The notes under the pieces are model-generated. The model was given only the letters and a program-made list of their open reading frames with translations. It was not told the DNA's origin and made no database searches. A stretch of 64,000 nt of DNA from the NCBI RefSeq assembly GCF_009758015.1, contig NZ_WSEL01000011.1:1-64000 (forward strand), given 5' to 3'. The stretch comes from Ramlibacter pinisoli. GTDB lineage: Bacteria > Pseudomonadota > Gammaproteobacteria > Burkholderiales > Burkholderiaceae_C. Positions 51,270-60,950 of the stretch are shown piece by piece (the first letter of the stretch is position 1; every line of letters begins with the position of its first letter). The position numbers were made by a program, and so were the translations under genes.

Positions 51270-53636
51270 TTGAAACCGACTCCGCGCAACCGTTTCGCGC
51301 CCACGCCCCTGGCACTGGTGGCGTGCTGGCTGGTGCATGGCGGCGCTGCGCTGGCCCAGTCCGAGTCGGTGGATGCGGCGGGCGTGCCGCTGCGCCGCAC
51401 GCCGCTGTTGCGCGAGCAGCTGCCGGCGGCCCAGAAGGACCAGCTGCCCACCTTCGTGCAGGGCGACCGCGTCACCGGGCGCACCGATTTCGAGACCATC
51501 GTCGAGGGCGGGGCCGAACTGCGGCGGGGTGACACGGTCATCAAGGCCGACCGGCTGGAGTACTACCAGCCCGACGATCTGGCCAAGGCGCGCGGCAACG
51601 TCCGCATCAACCGCCAGGGCAACGTCTACCGCGGCCCGCAGCTGGAGCTCAAGGTCGACGCCTTCGAGGGCTTCTTCAACCAGCCCAGCTACGAGTTCCT
51701 GCGCAACGGCGCCTACGGCCAGGCCGACCGCGTCGACTTCATCGACGACAAGCGCTCGGTGGTGCGCAATGCCACCTACACCACCTGCCGGCCGCAGGAC
51801 CTGCCCGGCTGGACGCCGGACTGGATCATGCGCGCCGCCAGCATCCGCCTGGACGACGAGGAGGACACCGGCACCGCCACCAACGCGGTGCTCACGTTCT
51901 TCAGCATGCCGGTGCTGCCGATCCCGCAGATCACCTTCCCGCTCAGCGACCGGCGCAAGTCCGGCTTCCTGCCGCCGACCTTCGGCATCGACAGCGTCAG
52001 CGGTTTCGAATACCGCCAGCCCTACTACTGGAACATCGCGCCGAACCGCGACGCGACGCTGCTGCCGCGCGTGCTGAGCAAGCGCGGCGTCGAGCTGGGC
52101 GGCGAGTTCCGCTACCTGGAGCCCAGCTACAACGGCCAGTTGCAGGCCAACGTGCTGCCGGGCGACAAGCTGCGCGACCGGCTGCGCTGGGGCTACAGCT
52201 ACCGCCACGATGGCGTGCTGCAGGAGACCCTCAGCGCCGGCCGGACGGCGCTGAGCCTGAACCTGAACCGGGTCAGCGACGACGACTACTGGCGCGACTT
52301 CACCCGCAGCAGCGCCTCGCTCACGCAGCGCCTGCTCCCCAGCGACGGCATCCTGGCCTGGGCCCGCGGCTACTGGTACGCCAGCGCGCGCGCGCTGCAG
52401 TGGCAGACCCTGCAGGACGTCACCGCGCCGATCACGCCGCCCTACGACCGCATGCCGCAGCTGTACACGCGCTACGCCCGGCCCGACCTGGACCACGGGC
52501 TGGTGGCGTCGCTGGAGGCCGACACCACGCGCTTCAATTCGGTGCGCGAGCTGACCCTGCAGCCGAACGCGCAGCGCAGCTTCCTGCTCGGCCGCATCGA
52601 GCGGCCCTGGCAGGCGCCCGGCTGGTTCATCACGCCCCGCTTCCAGGTCCACAGCGCCACCTACTCCTTCGATGCGCCGCTGGCCAACGGCGAGACCGCC
52701 GCCGCCCGCACCGTGCCGACCTTCAGCCTGGACAGCGGACTGGTGTTCGAGCGCCCGGCCGCCTTCTTCGGCCGGGCCGTGGTGCAGACGCTGGAGCCGC
52801 GCGCCTTCTACGTCTACACGCCGTTCCGCGACCAGTCGCAGCTGCCCAACTACGACTCGGCCGCCAACGACTTCAACTTCGCGACCATCTACACCGAGAA
52901 CCCGTTCGGCGGCTACGACCGCATCGCCGACAACAACCTGCTGACGCTGGGCGTGACCAGCCGGCTGATCGAGCCGGACACCGGCGCCGAGCTGGCCCGC
53001 TTCGGCTTCGCCCAGCGCCTGCGCTTCCAGGACCAGCTGGTCACGCTGCCGGGCGTGGCGCCGGTGACCGAGCGCGTGTCCGACCTGCTGCTGGGGGCCT
53101 CGCTGAACTGGATCCCCAAGTGGTCGCTGGACTCCACGCTGCAGTACAACCCCAACCTCGGACGCTCCGAGCGCACCACCATCGGCGGGCGCTACAACCC
53201 GAGCAACTACCGGCTGGTGAGCGCGGCCTACCGGCTGCAGCGCGACTTCAGCGAACAGGTCGACGTCGGCTGGCAATGGCCGATCAACGACCTGTGGGGC
53301 GACCGGGGCCAGGACCTCGGGCCCGGCCGCGGCCAGGGCCCGAATCGCTGGTACTCGGTGGGACGCCTGAACTGGAGCCTGAAGGACCGCCGGCTGGTGG
53401 ATGCGGTGGTCGGCCTGGAGTACGACGCCTGCTGCTGGATCGGCCGCGTGGTGCTGGAGCGGTTGTCCAGCACCGTGACCACCGCCGCCACCCGCATCCT
53501 GTTCCAGATCGAGTTTGTGGGCTTCAGCCGGCTCGGATCCAGCGTCGTGACGCCACTGCGCCAGAATATCCCGCGTTACCAGCTCCTGCGCGACCCCAAC
53601 GTGCTCCAGCCGAGCCGGTTCAGCAACTACGACTGA
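51270..53636 (+). CDS. lptD: LPS-assembly protein LptD
   Basis: 788 aa outer-membrane beta-barrel that places LPS in the outer leaflet with LptE. A signal peptide ends near GGAALAQ. An N-terminal jellyroll (ETIVEGGAELRRGDTVIKADRLEYYQPDDLAKARGNVRINRQG) is followed by the barrel. Cysteines are YTTC near residue 175 and the C-terminal pair YDACCW; the extra N-terminal cysteine of E. coli LptD appears missing from the mature protein. The start is a TTG with no competing ATG. surA follows 20 nt later. Confidence 0.95.
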   Translation: MKPTPRNRFAPTPLALVACWLVHGGAALAQSESVDAAGVPLRRTPLLREQLPAAQKDQLPTFVQGDRVTGRTDFETIVEGGAELRRGDTVIKADRLEYYQPDDLAKARGNVRINRQGNVYRGPQLELKVDAFEGFFNQPSYEFLRNGAYGQADRVDFIDDKRSVVRNATYTTCRPQDLPGWTPDWIMRAASIRLDDEEDTGTATNAVLTFFSMPVLPIPQITFPLSDRRKSGFLPPTFGIDSVSGFEYRQPYYWNIAPNRDATLLPRVLSKRGVELGGEFRYLEPSYNGQLQANVLPGDKLRDRLRWGYSYRHDGVLQETLSAGRTALSLNLNRVSDDDYWRDFTRSSASLTQRLLPSDGILAWARGYWYASARALQWQTLQDVTAPITPPYDRMPQLYTRYARPDLDHGLVASLEADTTRFNSVRELTLQPNAQRSFLLGRIERPWQAPGWFITPRFQVHSATYSFDAPLANGETAAARTVPTFSLDSGLVFERPAAFFGRAVVQTLEPRAFYVYTPFRDQSQLPNYDSAANDFNFATIYTENPFGGYDRIADNNLLTLGVTSRLIEPDTGAELARFGFAQRLRFQDQLVTLPGVAPVTERVSDLLLGASLNWIPKWSLDSTLQYNPNLGRSERTTIGGRYNPSNYRLVSAAYRLQRDFSEQVDVGWQWPINDLWGDRGQDLGPGRGQGPNRWYSVGRLNWSLKDRRLVDAVVGLEYDACCWIGRVVLERLSSTVTTAATRILFQIEFVGFSRLGSSVVTPLRQNIPRYQLLRDPNVLQPSRFSNYD

Positions 53637-53656
53637 GAAGAGACTGCGCCCCTGTC

Positions 53657-55018
53657 ATGACCCCACGTGCCTTCGCCCTCCTGCTCGCCGGTGCCGCCGC
53701 GCTCGCGCTGCCCGCCGCCGCGCAGCTGCGCGCCTCTCCCCAGCTGGGGGGCGGCCGGCCGGCGGCGGCCGAGACCGGTCCCCGCGCTGCCGACTTCATC
53801 GTGGCCGTGGTCAATTCGGAGCCGATCACCAACAACGAGGTGCGCACGCGCCTGCTGCGCTTCGAGCAGCAGCTGACCCAGCAGGGCACCCCGCTGCCAT
53901 CGCGCGGCGAGCTCAATCGCATGGTGCTCGAGCGCCTGATCAGCGAGCGCGCGCAGCTGCAGCTGGCGCGCGACAACGGCATCCGGGTCGACGAAGGCAC
54001 GATCGACCAGGCCGAGCAGAGCTTCGCACGCCAGAACCAGGTCGACGTCGCCGAGCTGCGCCGCCGGCTGGCCCTGGACGGCATCTCGCAGTCCTCGTTC
54101 CGCGAGGACCTGCGCAACCAGCTGCTGCTGTCGCGCCTGCGCGACCGCGAGGTGGAGCAGCGGGTGCGCGTCACCGACAACGACGTCGAGCAGTTCCTGC
54201 GCGAGCAGCAGGGCAGCAGCGGCGACCTGTCGCAGACCGAGTTGAACCTGGCCCAGGTTCTGGTCGCGGTGCCCGAGAACGCCACGGAGGCGCAGGTGCA
54301 GGCCTTGCGCACCAAGGCCGACGACGTGCTGCGGCGCGCCCGGGCCGGCGAGGACTTCGCCGTCCTGGCGCGCGACTTTTCGGAGGCAGCGGGGGCGGCA
54401 GCCAGTGGCGGCCAGCTCGGACTGCGCTCGGCCGAGCGCTACCCGCAGCTGTTCCTGGACGCGGTGCAGGGCCTGTCGGTGGGCGGCGTAAGCGAGGTGA
54501 TCCGCTCGGGCGCCGGTTTCCACGTGCTCAAGGTGGTCGAACGGCGGCAGGCCGGCCTGCCCGGCGCCACCGTCACCCAGACCCATTCGCGCCACATCCT
54601 GCTGCGCACCGGCGCCCAGCTGACCGAGGCGGCGGCGCGGGCGCGGCTGGCCGACTACAAGCGCCGCATCGAATCGCGCACCGCCACCTTCGAACAGCTC
54701 GCGCGCGAGTTCTCGCAGGACGCCAGCTCGTCGCGCGGCGGCGACCTGGGCTGGACCAACCCGGGCCAGTTCGTGCCCGAGTTCGAGGAGGTCCTGGGCA
54801 CGCTGCAGCCAGGGCAGATCGCCGAGCCGATGACGTCGCGCTTCGGGGCCCACCTGATCCAGCTGCTGGAGCGGCGCCAGGCCACCCTGTCGGCCCGCGA
54901 ACAGCGCGAGCTGGCGCGCAACCTGGTGCGCGAGAAGAAGCTGGACGAGGCCTTCTTGCAGTGGTCGCAGGAGGTGCGCGGTCGCGCGTACGTCGAGTAC
55001 CGCGACCCGCCGCAGTAG
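53657..55018 (+). CDS. surA: Periplasmic chaperone and peptidyl-prolyl isomerase SurA
   Basis: 453 aa with a signal peptide ([17 protein letters not shown]). The SurA N-domain has IVAVVNSEPITNNEVRTRLLRF. Two parvulin domains follow, the first with ELNLAQVLVAVPE, DFAVLARDFSEA and GGQLGLRSAERYPQLF, the second with THSRHILLRTG and GGDLGWTNPGQFVPEFEEV. It chaperones outer-membrane proteins including LptD. It ends immediately before rsmA. The pdxA gene often found here is absent. Confidence 0.96.
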   Translation: MTPRAFALLLAGAAALALPAAAQLRASPQLGGGRPAAAETGPRAADFIVAVVNSEPITNNEVRTRLLRFEQQLTQQGTPLPSRGELNRMVLERLISERAQLQLARDNGIRVDEGTIDQAEQSFARQNQVDVAELRRRLALDGISQSSFREDLRNQLLLSRLRDREVEQRVRVTDNDVEQFLREQQGSSGDLSQTELNLAQVLVAVPENATEAQVQALRTKADDVLRRARAGEDFAVLARDFSEAAGAAASGGQLGLRSAERYPQLFLDAVQGLSVGGVSEVIRSGAGFHVLKVVERRQAGLPGATVTQTHSRHILLRTGAQLTEAAARARLADYKRRIESRTATFEQLAREFSQDASSSRGGDLGWTNPGQFVPEFEEVLGTLQPGQIAEPMTSRFGAHLIQLLERRQATLSAREQRELARNLVREKKLDEAFLQWSQEVRGRAYVEYRDPPQ

Positions 55019-55777
55019 TTGAAACACATCCCGCGCAAGCGCTTCGGCCAGCACTTCCTGGCCGACAGCGCCATCATCGACGCCATCGTGCGCGCCATCG
55101 CCCCGCGCGCCGGCGAGCCCATGGTGGAGATCGGCCCCGGCCTGGCAGCGCTGACGCAGCCGCTGGTCGAGCGGGTCGGCCGGCTGGCGGTGGTCGAACT
55201 CGATCGCGACCTGGCCGCACGCCTGCGCCAGCATCCGCAGCTGCAGGTGGTCGAGTCCGACGTGCTGCGGGTCGACTTCAGCGCGCTGGCGCAGACGCTG
55301 GGCGCGCCCCGGCTGCGCGTGGTGGGCAACCTGCCGTACAACATCTCCACGCCCATCCTGTTCCACCTGCTCGATCACATCGGCGTGGTGCAGGACCAGC
55401 ACTTCATGCTGCAGAAGGAGGTGGTCGACCGCATGGTGGCCGCGCCCGCCAGCGCCGACTACGGCCGGCTGTCGGTGATGCTGCAGTGGCGCTATGCGAT
55501 GGAGGACGTGCTGGCGGTGCCGCCGCAGGCCTTCGACCCGCCGCCCAGGGTCGACAGCGCGGTGGTGCGCATGGTGCCGCACGCCAGCTTCGTGGCGGTC
55601 GACACGGCGCGCCTGTCCGAACTGGTGCAGGTCGCCTTCAGCCAGCGCCGCAAGCTGCTGCGGCACACGCTGGGCAAGTGGCTGGACCAGCGCGGCTTCG
55701 CCGGCAGCTTCGACCTGCAGCGGCGCGCCGAGGAGGTGCCGGTGGACGAGTACCTGGCCCTCGCCCAGCGGCTCTGA
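55019..55777 (+). CDS. rsmA: 16S rRNA (adenine(1518)-N(6)/adenine(1519)-N(6))-dimethyltransferase
   Basis: 252 aa. It has [10 protein letters not shown] at the start, the SAM loop [14 protein letters not shown] (an Ala where most have Gly), VVELDRDLA and the catalytic NLPYNIS. It dimethylates two adenines near the 3' end of 16S rRNA; loss gives kasugamycin resistance. The start is a TTG directly after the surA stop; no ATG exists nearby. lptD-surA-rsmA is an operon. Confidence 0.96.
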   Translation: MKHIPRKRFGQHFLADSAIIDAIVRAIAPRAGEPMVEIGPGLAALTQPLVERVGRLAVVELDRDLAARLRQHPQLQVVESDVLRVDFSALAQTLGAPRLRVVGNLPYNISTPILFHLLDHIGVVQDQHFMLQKEVVDRMVAAPASADYGRLSVMLQWRYAMEDVLAVPPQAFDPPPRVDSAVVRMVPHASFVAVDTARLSELVQVAFSQRRKLLRHTLGKWLDQRGFAGSFDLQRRAEEVPVDEYLALAQRL

Positions 55778-55792
55778 GCAGGCGTCGGCCAT

Positions 55793-55819
55793 GAAAAAAG
55801 CCCCGCCGGAGCGGGGCTT
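55793..55819 (-). terminator. Rho-independent terminator (minus strand)
   Basis: AAGCCCCGC (55798-55806) pairs with GCGGGGCTT (55811-55819) around CGGA. The A-run at 55793-55798 gives a T-run on the minus strand. It ends the RNase-barstar transcript and may slow rsmA transcription on plus. Confidence 0.85.
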
Positions 55820-55847
55820 GGTACGGGGCAGGGGTCCCGTCGCGCCG

Positions 55848-56084
55848 TCAGGCGGCCGCCAGCCAGTAGCCGGCGTTGAAGGGGCTGCTCATGCGCAGCG
55901 CCAGCGGCGAGACATCGACCAGCTTGTCGGTCGGCATCTTCTCGCCGGATTCGGTCACCGCGGGGGCTGCGGTGGGGGCATCGGTGCCCTGGGCCTCGGT
56001 CGCCCGTTCTGCTTGGCCAGCTTGTGCAGAACGGGCTACAGAAAAGAATAGAAACAGCGGAATGGAATCTTCCGGTCGGCCCAA
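55848..56084 (-). CDS. Possible small protein downstream of barstar
   Basis: An open frame of 78 codons overlaps the barstar end in another frame and ends 29 nt before the minus-strand terminator. An inner ATG would give 30 residues (MPTDKLVDVSPLALRMSSPFNAGYWLAAA). No family was recognised. An inverted repeat GCCCGTTCTGC / GCAGAACGGGC (56002-56036) lies at the barstar stop. It may not be translated. Confidence 0.25.
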   Translation of the reverse strand: MGRPEDSIPLFLFFSVARSAQAGQAERATEAQGTDAPTAAPAVTESGEKMPTDKLVDVSPLALRMSSPFNAGYWLAAA

Positions 56085-56509
56085 TAGTCCGCCGTGTCGC
56101 GGAAGATGTCCAGCAGCTGCTCGCGCGCTTCCTTGTCGAACTTCGCCGTGGCGGGGATCTGCTCGAGCACGACCACGAAGCCGGGCTGCGGGCCCGATTT
56201 GTGCACGGGGTCGGTCATGCAGTCGTACAGGGCGTCGAAGTTCTTGCCGAAATGGGCCGGCAGGATGAACTGCTGCGCCAGCAGGTCCAGCACGTCCTGC
56301 TTGCTCTGGGCGTTGGCCAGGTTGGCGTACAGGAAGTGCTGGCCCAGGGCGCGCGCGCCATCCTGCAGGTCCTGCACGCGGAACGCGCGGATCGACTGCA
56401 CGATGTTGCTGCGCACGCCCTTGAGGGGCGTGTCGGCGATGTCAGGGCGAAGGCGTGTTTCCATCTCCGCGTCTCTTTCCAAGGAATTCAAAAACTGGTC
56501 CCGCTTCAT
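56036..56509 (-). CDS. Barstar family ribonuclease inhibitor
   Basis: 157 aa. The C-terminal half is barstar-like: FILPAHFGKNFDALYDCMTD (helix 2 with the aspartates that plug the RNase site), GFVVVLEQIP, LLDIFRDTADYWADRKIPFRCFYS. The N-terminal 60 residues are an extension over the 90-residue barstar. The ATG at 56507-56509 is used; a GTG at 56521 overlapping the RNase stop is possible. It is coupled to the RNase gene and would protect the producing cell. Confidence 0.9.
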   Translation of the reverse strand: MKRDQFLNSLERDAEMETRLRPDIADTPLKGVRSNIVQSIRAFRVQDLQDGARALGQHFLYANLANAQSKQDVLDLLAQQFILPAHFGKNFDALYDCMTDPVHKSGPQPGFVVVLEQIPATAKFDKEAREQLLDIFRDTADYWADRKIPFRCFYSFL

Positions 56510-56517
56510 GTTGGGGC

Positions 56518-56922
56518 TCACTCCACGATCTTGCGAAAACTGGCGTAATGGTCAGCGGTGTAATAACAAGCGTCCGGCAGCCGGGGTGGGCCGCCGCACA
56601 CGATGCGCCGGGCTCCCCGGTCGCGCGAACCTGGCGTCGCAACGGTGTATTCGCGCCAGTAGCCACGCTTGGCCGCCGGAAGCATGCGCTCCCGGTTGCC
56701 GAACACCGAGCCGTCCTTTTCGTACGGGAACGGTCCGCCCTGGCGGATCAGTTCGTAGGTTTCCCGGCCTTGCCGGGGCAGCGCGGCCACCGGGATGGTG
56801 GTCGAACCGGCCTCGGCTCGAGGGTCCGATGCATCCCTGGCCACCGCCACGGCTGGGCCGGTGAGCACCGCGGCGAACAAGTAGCTAGTAAGTGCAAACT
56901 TGAACGCTTGGGAGCGCGCCAT
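56518..56922 (-). CDS. Secreted barnase-like ribonuclease (N1/T1 family)
   Basis: 134 aa with a signal peptide (FALTSYLFAAVLTGPAVAVA). The RNase core keeps the barnase catalytic set: Glu in GYWREYTV, Arg in RGARRIVCGG and His in YTADHYASF. FGNRERMLP matches the guanine-binding part of the family. It cleaves RNA outside the cytoplasm, for nutrition or against competitors. Two cysteines could form a disulfide. It is the first gene of the RNase-barstar pair. Confidence 0.92.
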   Translation of the reverse strand: MARSQAFKFALTSYLFAAVLTGPAVAVARDASDPRAEAGSTTIPVAALPRQGRETYELIRQGGPFPYEKDGSVFGNRERMLPAAKRGYWREYTVATPGSRDRGARRIVCGGPPRLPDACYYTADHYASFRKIVE

Positions 56923-57049
56923 GAATCGAACGGACCTTCTGGGAGAGCCTTGGGACGCCTGTCCGGGCAGCGCCTTGGATCGATGAGATCCGCGGGTTTA
57001 CCCGGAAATTTCAGCCCGCAAGTGTGAACGATCCAGTCACAAAAGGCAA

Positions 57050-57076
57050 GCGCCTGCCCAAATTTTGGGCAGGCGC
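57050..57076 (-). terminator. Terminator-like hairpin after maeB
   Basis: GCGCCTGCCCAAA and TTTGGGCAGGCGC form a perfect 13-bp palindrome separated by one base. On the minus strand it is followed by TTGCCTTTTG, 51 nt after the maeB stop. Confidence 0.7.
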
Positions 57077-57126
57077 CAAGGCCTTTCCAGGGCGGGTCGA
57101 CGGCCTGCTAAGTTAGCGCCAGCTTG

Positions 57127-59451
57127 TCAGCTGCGGCTGGTGCGGGCAGCGTTGGCGTCGGCGACGGTGAGCGCCGTCATGTTGACGATGCGCCGTACGG
57201 TCGTGCTGGCTGTCAGGATGTGCACCGGTTTGGCCGCGCCCAGCAGCACCGGGCCGACCGCGATGTTGCCGCCGGCGGCCACCTTGAGCAGGTTGTAGGC
57301 GATGTTGGCGGCGTCGATGTTGGGCAGCACCAGCAGGTTGGCGTCGCCGGCCAGGGTGGTGGTGGGCATGAGCTGCTTGCGGGCGGCACCGTCGAGCGCC
57401 AGGTCACCGTGCATCTCGCCGTCGACCTCCAGCCAGGGCGCCTGCTCGCGCAGCATGGCCAGCACCTCGCGCATCTTCAGGGCGCTGGGCTGGCTGCTGG
57501 AGCCGAAATTGGAATGCGACAGCAGCGCGGCCTTGGGCTTGATGCCGAAGCGCATCATTTCCTCGGCCGCCAGGATCGTGATCTCGGCCAGCTGGACGGC
57601 GGTGGGGTCGTAGTTGACGTGGGTGTCGACCAGGAACACCTGCCGGCCCGGCAGCAGCAGGCCGTTCATGCAGGCATAGGTGCCGATGCCCTCGCGGCGG
57701 CCGATCACCTGGTCGATCCAGCGCAGGTGGATGTCGGTGGTGCCCCAGGTGCCGCAGATCATCCCGTCGACCTGCTCCTTGTGCAGCAGCATCGAACCGA
57801 TCAGCGTCAGGCGCCGGCGCATCTCGATCTTGGCCATCTGGGCGGTGACGCCCTTGCGGTCCATCATGCGGTGGTAGGTCTGCCAGAAGTCGCGGTAGCG
57901 GTCGTCCCACTCGGTGTTGACGACGTCGAAGTCACGGTCCTGCTGCAGCCGCAGGCCGAACTTCTCGATGCGCTGGGCGATGATCTGCGGCCGGCCGATC
58001 AGGGTCGGCCGCGCCAGGCCCTCGTCCACCACGATCTGGGCCGCGCGCAGCACGCGCTCCTCCTCGCCCTCGCAGAACGCCACCCGCTTCTTCGCCGCGC
58101 TCTTGGCGGCGGTGAAGATCGGCTTCATGGCGGTGCCGGAGGCGTACACGAAGCTCTGCAGCTTCTCGCGGTAGGCATCCATGTCGGCGATCGGGCGCAT
58201 GGCCACGCCGCTGGCCACGGCCGCTTCCGCCACCGCCGGCGCGATCTTCATCATCAGGCGCGGGTCGAACGGCTTGGGGATCAGGTAGTCGGGCCCGAAC
58301 GCCAGCTTCTGGCCGGCGTAGGCGGCGGCCACCACCTCGCTTTGCTCGGCCTGGGCCAGCTCGGCAATGGCGTGGACGGCGGCGATCTCCATCTCGTCGG
58401 TGATGGTCGTCGCGCCGCAGTCGAGTGCGCCGCGGAAGATGTACGGGAAGCACAGGACGTTGTTGACCTGGTTCGGGAAGTCCGTGCGGCCGGTGGCCAT
58501 GATGGCGTCCGGCCGCACCGAGCGCGCCAGCTCCGGCATGATTTCCGGGTTCGGGTTGGCCAGCGCCAGGATCAGCGGGTCCTTGGCCATGGACTTGACC
58601 ATCTCGGGCTTGAGCACGCCGCTGGCCGACAGGCCCAGGAAGATGTCGGCGCCCTCGATCACCTCGGCCAGCGTGCGGGCCGAGGTCGGCTGCGCGAACG
58701 GCAGCTTGTCGTCGTCCATCAGCTCCTTGCGGCCCTCGTACACCACGCCCGCCAGGTCGGTGGCGAAGATGTTCTTCTTCGGCAGCCCCAGCTTGACCAG
58801 CAGGTTCAGGCAGGCCAGCGCCGCGGCGCCGGCGCCCGAGGTCACCAGCTTGACGTCCTGCAGGTTCTTGCCGACCACCTTCAGGCCGTTGATGATGGCC
58901 GCGCCGACGCAGATCGCCGTGCCGTGCTGGTCGTCGTGGAAGACCGGGATCTTCATGCGCTCGCGCAGCTTGCGTTCGACGTAGAAGCAGTCCGGCGCCT
59001 TGATGTCTTCCAGGTTGATGCCGCCGAAGGTGGGCTCCAGCGCGGCGATCACGTCGACCAGCTTGTCGAGGTTCTTCTCGTTGATCTCGATGTCGAAGAC
59101 GTCGATGCCGGCGAACTTCTTGAACAGGACGCCCTTGCCTTCCATCACCGGCTTGGCCGCCAGCGGGCCGATGTCACCCAGGCCCAGCACCGCGGTGCCG
59201 TTGGTGATCACGGCCACCAGGTTGCCGCGGGCGGTGTAGCGGAAGGCCGCCGCCGGGTCCTTGACGATCTCCTCGCAGGGCGCCGCCACGCCGGGCGAGT
59301 ACGCCAGCGCCAGGTCGTGCTGGTTGACCAGTTGCTTGGTCGCCGCGATGGCGATCTTGCCGGGGGTCGGCTGCTCGTGGTACTCGAGCGCGGCTCGGCG
59401 CAACTCGGCGCTCTTGTCGACCGGGTTGAACGTCGATTCGGTGGGGGGCAT
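57127..59451 (-). CDS. maeB: NADP-dependent malic enzyme (MaeB type)
   Basis: 774 aa, the two-domain form. Residues 1-430 are malic enzyme, converting malate to pyruvate, CO2 and NADPH ([58 protein letters not shown]). Residues about 440-774 are a phosphotransacetylase-like domain that is regulatory rather than catalytic in known MaeB proteins. It stands alone, with its own terminator-like hairpin. Confidence 0.97.
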   Translation of the reverse strand: MPPTESTFNPVDKSAELRRAALEYHEQPTPGKIAIAATKQLVNQHDLALAYSPGVAAPCEEIVKDPAAAFRYTARGNLVAVITNGTAVLGLGDIGPLAAKPVMEGKGVLFKKFAGIDVFDIEINEKNLDKLVDVIAALEPTFGGINLEDIKAPDCFYVERKLRERMKIPVFHDDQHGTAICVGAAIINGLKVVGKNLQDVKLVTSGAGAAALACLNLLVKLGLPKKNIFATDLAGVVYEGRKELMDDDKLPFAQPTSARTLAEVIEGADIFLGLSASGVLKPEMVKSMAKDPLILALANPNPEIMPELARSVRPDAIMATGRTDFPNQVNNVLCFPYIFRGALDCGATTITDEMEIAAVHAIAELAQAEQSEVVAAAYAGQKLAFGPDYLIPKPFDPRLMMKIAPAVAEAAVASGVAMRPIADMDAYREKLQSFVYASGTAMKPIFTAAKSAAKKRVAFCEGEEERVLRAAQIVVDEGLARPTLIGRPQIIAQRIEKFGLRLQQDRDFDVVNTEWDDRYRDFWQTYHRMMDRKGVTAQMAKIEMRRRLTLIGSMLLHKEQVDGMICGTWGTTDIHLRWIDQVIGRREGIGTYACMNGLLLPGRQVFLVDTHVNYDPTAVQLAEITILAAEEMMRFGIKPKAALLSHSNFGSSSQPSALKMREVLAMLREQAPWLEVDGEMHGDLALDGAARKQLMPTTTLAGDANLLVLPNIDAANIAYNLLKVAAGGNIAVGPVLLGAAKPVHILTASTTVRRIVNMTALTVADANAARTSRS

Positions 59452-59564
59452 GGCGAAACGTCTCCTCTCGCGCGCACTGCGGCCGGCGTGATGCCGGGCT
59501 TCGTGGGGGTTGGGATTGTAGGTCGCGCGCGGGACACCCCGGCGCGCGGGCCGGCCCGGGCCTC

Positions 59565-60950
59565 TCAGCCGCGCATCAGGGCCTCGATCTCGGACGGCCG
59601 CACCGGCACGTCGCGCGTGATCAGCTCGCAGCCGCCGTCGGTGACGATGGCGTCGTCCTCGATCCGGATGCCGATGTGGTGGAAGCGCTCGGGCACGCCC
59701 TCGGCCGGCCGCACGTACAGCCCCGGCTCGATGGTCAGCACCATCCCCGGGCGCAGCACCCGGCTGGGGCGGTTCTTGATCACCTCGCCCGACAGCGGGT
59801 CCTGGCGCTCGCTCACCGCGCCGACCTCGGACGGCTCGACGTAGCTGCCGCAGTCGTGCACATCCATGCCCAGCCAGTGGCCGGTGCGGTGCATGTAGAA
59901 CTGGAAGTAGGCCCGCTTCTCGATCACGTCGTCGACCCCGCCGACCTTGTCGCGATCGAGCAGGCCGACATCCAGCAGCCCCTGCGCCAGCACCTTCACG
60001 GTGGCGTCGTGCGGGTCGTTGAAGCGCGCGCCGGCCCGGGTGGCGGCCACCGCGGCCTCCTGCGAGGCCAGCACCAGCTCGTAGAGCTCGCGCTGGGGGC
60101 CGCTCCAGCGGCCGTCGGCCGGGAAGGTGCGGGTGATGTCGCTGGCATAGCTGTCCAGCTCGCAGCCGGCGTCGATCAGCACCAGCTCGCCGGCCCGCAC
60201 CGGCGCCGCGTCGGCCCGGTAGTGAAGCACGCAGGCATTGGCGCCGGCCGCCACGATGGAGCTGTAGGCCGGGTACTGGGAGCCGCCGAGGCGGAACTCG
60301 TGCAGCAGCTCGGCGTCAAGGTGGTACTCGCGCACCTCGCGCCCCGCGCGCAGGCCGCGCGCCGCGTACTGCATGGCGCGCACGTGGGCACGGGCGCTGA
60401 TGCCGGCGGCGCGCCGCATGATGTCCTGCTCGTGGGCGTCCTTGACCAGCCGCATCTCGTCCAGCACCGCGCACAGGTCGCGCTGCTGCTCGGGGCACAG
60501 GGCGCCGTAGCGCACCCGCGCGCGCACCTGGTTGAGCCAGCCGCCCACGCGCGCCTCCAGGCCGGCGTGGATGGCGAACGGGTACCAGACCGCGTCGCGG
60601 TTCTCCAGCAGCCGCGGCAGCCGCTGGCCGAGTTCGTCGATCGCGTGCGCCGCGTCCACCCCCAGCGCGGCGGGCGCCGCCTCCGGGCCGAGCCGGTAGC
60701 CGTCCCAGATCTCGCGCTCCAGGTCCTTGGGGGCGCAGAACAGGGTGCTGCGGCCATCGCCGGTGATCACCAGCCAGGCGTTCGGCTCGCTGAAGCCGGT
60801 CAGGTAGTAGAAGTAGCTGTCGTGCCGGTACAGGAAGTCGCTGTCGCGGTTGCGCGGCCGCTCGGGCGCGGTCGGGATCAGGGCGATGCCGTCGGCACCG
60901 ATCTGGGCCGCCACGCGGGCGCGGCGGTCGGCATAGGGGGTGGTGCTCAT
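59565..60950 (-). CDS. pepP: Xaa-Pro aminopeptidase
   Basis: 461 aa. It has the creatinase-like N-domain and the pita-bread metallopeptidase domain with metal ligands in LIDAGCELDSYASDITRTFP, HRTGHWLGMDVHDCG, LTIEPGLYV and the final GIRIEDD. It removes N-terminal residues before proline. Its ATG overlaps the murU stop (ATGA); pepP is third after the AdoMetDC-like gene and murU. Confidence 0.96.
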   Translation of the reverse strand: MSTTPYADRRARVAAQIGADGIALIPTAPERPRNRDSDFLYRHDSYFYYLTGFSEPNAWLVITGDGRSTLFCAPKDLEREIWDGYRLGPEAAPAALGVDAAHAIDELGQRLPRLLENRDAVWYPFAIHAGLEARVGGWLNQVRARVRYGALCPEQQRDLCAVLDEMRLVKDAHEQDIMRRAAGISARAHVRAMQYAARGLRAGREVREYHLDAELLHEFRLGGSQYPAYSSIVAAGANACVLHYRADAAPVRAGELVLIDAGCELDSYASDITRTFPADGRWSGPQRELYELVLASQEAAVAATRAGARFNDPHDATVKVLAQGLLDVGLLDRDKVGGVDDVIEKRAYFQFYMHRTGHWLGMDVHDCGSYVEPSEVGAVSERQDPLSGEVIKNRPSRVLRPGMVLTIEPGLYVRPAEGVPERFHHIGIRIEDDAIVTDGGCELITRDVPVRPSEIEALMRG

